Assembly (NCBI GenBank): GCA_017615955.1
Contig: JAFZZD010000498.1
Span: 1 to 7,147 of the forward strand
Reading direction: 5' to 3'
Origin: Victivallales bacterium
GTDB taxonomy: Bacteria; Verrucomicrobiota; Lentisphaeria; Oligosphaerales; Oligosphaeraceae
Length of the DNA stretch: 7,147 nucleotides
In this document: one piece after another, positions 6,160 through 7,147 of the stretch
Layout of the letters: every line of letters begins with the position of its first letter
Position numbering within the stretch: the first letter of the stretch is position 1
Made by a program: the position numbers and the translations under genes
The notes under the pieces: generated by a model
The model's input: the letters and a program-made list of their open reading frames with translations, nothing else
The model's database searches: none
What the model was told of the DNA's origin: nothing

Positions 6160-7147
6160 CTATTCTTCACACCATCTGCGCATGATGTTTTCGGCAGGTT
6201 TTCCGGAAATCGTGAATCCTCTGTCTCCTGCTGGATCTGATTTGAATTCGGGACGCTTGTTGTTTTCATCCCATTTCCACCAGAACATGCCGCCCCACCA
6301 CGGCTGCTCGGAAAACAGGCGGATGACCGCCTCCATGTAATCCGCCTGCTGCTGTCCATCGTATTTGGTTCCGTTTTTCCAAAAGTTTGGCCGTTGGGTC
6401 GCATTTTCCGAGGAGCAGCAGCCGCATTCGCCAAAATAGAAACAAGTGCCTAGCTTGTCTGAAAAACGTCTTATCGCCTCCACATGAGGCCGAAGATATT
6501 CGACCATGCTTTCCACCGTCCCCTTTCCGTTCGACATCGCCGGATAGTAGAAACTGGTTCCGAGCGAATCCAGGGAATAGACCCAGAAGTCCTTGTTGTC
6601 CAGAAGGTCAATAAACTGCTCGGTATTGATGAAAGAACTCGTCAGATGCCCGCCGTAGCATCCGCGCGCCACTTGAATGATCTCCTTCCAATGGTCAGAG
6701 GCGGGGAACAGCTTGTTTAGTTCACTGTCCAGGCCGTATGCCTCGCATCCGGTCTTTTCCGCAATGCGAAGATAATGCGTCGTCACATGCCTGTAGTTCT
6801 TGAACCAGTCATCTAGATAATGGAATGGGATGTCTGGATGTATCTGCCCTTGCGGAAGGGTAAGCAGATATCTTTGCGTGCCGTCCCAACACTCGATCAT
6901 TGGGCGCAGCATCACCTTGATTCCCTTGGAATGAATATACTGGATGATTTCAACAAGTTCGTCATCGCCAGGCGTCACGCAAAAATCCCTATACATCCGC
7001 GTGCTGTAGAAGGCATCCTGCATGATGGTTGAAATCAGGCAGACCCATGGAATGCCAAGTTCCGCAATCTGGTCGATTTCACGTCTTGCCTTCTCCGATG
7101 AATAATAACCGTTCTTTCCATAGTAACCGAATGTGACGCCTTTGAAC
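6160..7147 (-). CDS. GH113-like endo-beta-mannanase, 5' end beyond the window
   Basis: The last 328 codons of a minus-strand gene; the frame stays open from 7146 to the TAG at 6162-6160, so the start is off the right edge. A Met codon at 7023 is inside the conserved domain and is not the start. The fragment begins FKGVTFGYYGKNGYYSSE, typical of the first barrel strand of GH113. It continues with GIKVMLRPMIECWDGTQR, then GLDSEL, whose Glu (codon 6723-6721) is the likely acid/base, then HWKEIIQVARGCYGGHLT, LDSLGTSFYYP, and FYFGECGCCSS, whose Glu (codon 6429-6427) is the likely nucleophile. It ends with WWGGMFWWKWD and GFTISGKPAENIMRRW, the usual family close. Known GH113 members hydrolyse beta-1,4-mannan or manno-oligosaccharides; activity here is inferred. 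Whether it has a signal peptide cannot be seen. It is rich in cysteine, including ECGCC beside the putative nucleophile. It converges on gene 2, so it belongs to another transcription unit. Confidence 0.88.
   Translation of the reverse strand, partial: FKGVTFGYYGKNGYYSSEKARREIDQIAELGIPWVCLISTIMQDAFYSTRMYRDFCVTPGDDELVEIIQYIHSKGIKVMLRPMIECWDGTQRYLLTLPQGQIHPDIPFHYLDDWFKNYRHVTTHYLRIAEKTGCEAYGLDSELNKLFPASDHWKEIIQVARGCYGGHLTSSFINTEQFIDLLDNKDFWVYSLDSLGTSFYYPAMSNGKGTVESMVEYLRPHVEAIRRFSDKLGTCFYFGECGCCSSENATQRPNFWKNGTKYDGQQQADYMEAVIRLFSEQPWWGGMFWWKWDENNKRPEFKSDPAGDRGFTISGKPAENIMRRWCEE

Noticed and set aside
6160..7023. Start of the GH113-like gene at the Met codon at 7023
   Set aside because: The frame stays open to the window edge, and the upstream 41 codons encode the conserved first barrel strand.

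Overview
The window reads as a polysaccharide-degradation locus of a bacterium that exports large multi-domain glycan-active proteins. It holds three genes: two in tandem on the + strand, and one convergent on the - strand whose 5' part lies beyond the right edge. A CBM9-like module joined to a TIM-barrel-like domain (gene 1), a large multi-module GH16 protein (gene 2) and Cys-rich exported proteins would suit an anaerobic member of the PVC group, with Lentisphaerota (Victivallales-type) as my best guess. That assignment is an impression from protein style. There is no rRNA, tRNA or marker gene to confirm it.

Layout: 1-79 is a leader with repeated AATTACCT-type motifs. 80-2857 encodes a 925-residue secreted protein with a CBM9-like domain, beta-sandwich modules, a TIM-barrel-like region carrying a YISDEPE motif, and a C-terminal discoidin/CBM32-like domain. 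2858-2990 is an intergenic leader dominated by an 89-nt inverted-repeat element whose right arm touches the ribosome binding site of the next gene. 2991-6047 encodes a 1018-residue secreted GH16 enzyme (EIDIFE catalytic signature) with several N-terminal beta modules and a C-terminal CBM6-like domain. 6048-6159 is a convergent intergenic region filled by a second, cloverleaf-like palindromic element. 6160-7147 (minus) is most of a GH113-type beta-mannanase-like TIM barrel.

How they may work together (inference): genes 1 and 2 are both exported, share an upstream sequence motif and probably act on the same polymer outside the cytoplasm. The GH16 protein would cut internal beta-1,3/1,4-glucan or galactan bonds. 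Gene 1 would bind the glycan and perhaps hydrolyse it through an unassigned barrel. The GH113-like protein adds a possible beta-mannan activity under separate control. No transporter, regulator, sulfatase or SusC/SusD pair is visible.

The most unusual signals are the two structured palindromic elements between genes, the 19-nt motif that recurs upstream of both + strand genes and also forms the left arm of the 2890-2978 inverted repeat, and the barrel of gene 1, which I cannot place in a known glycoside hydrolase family.
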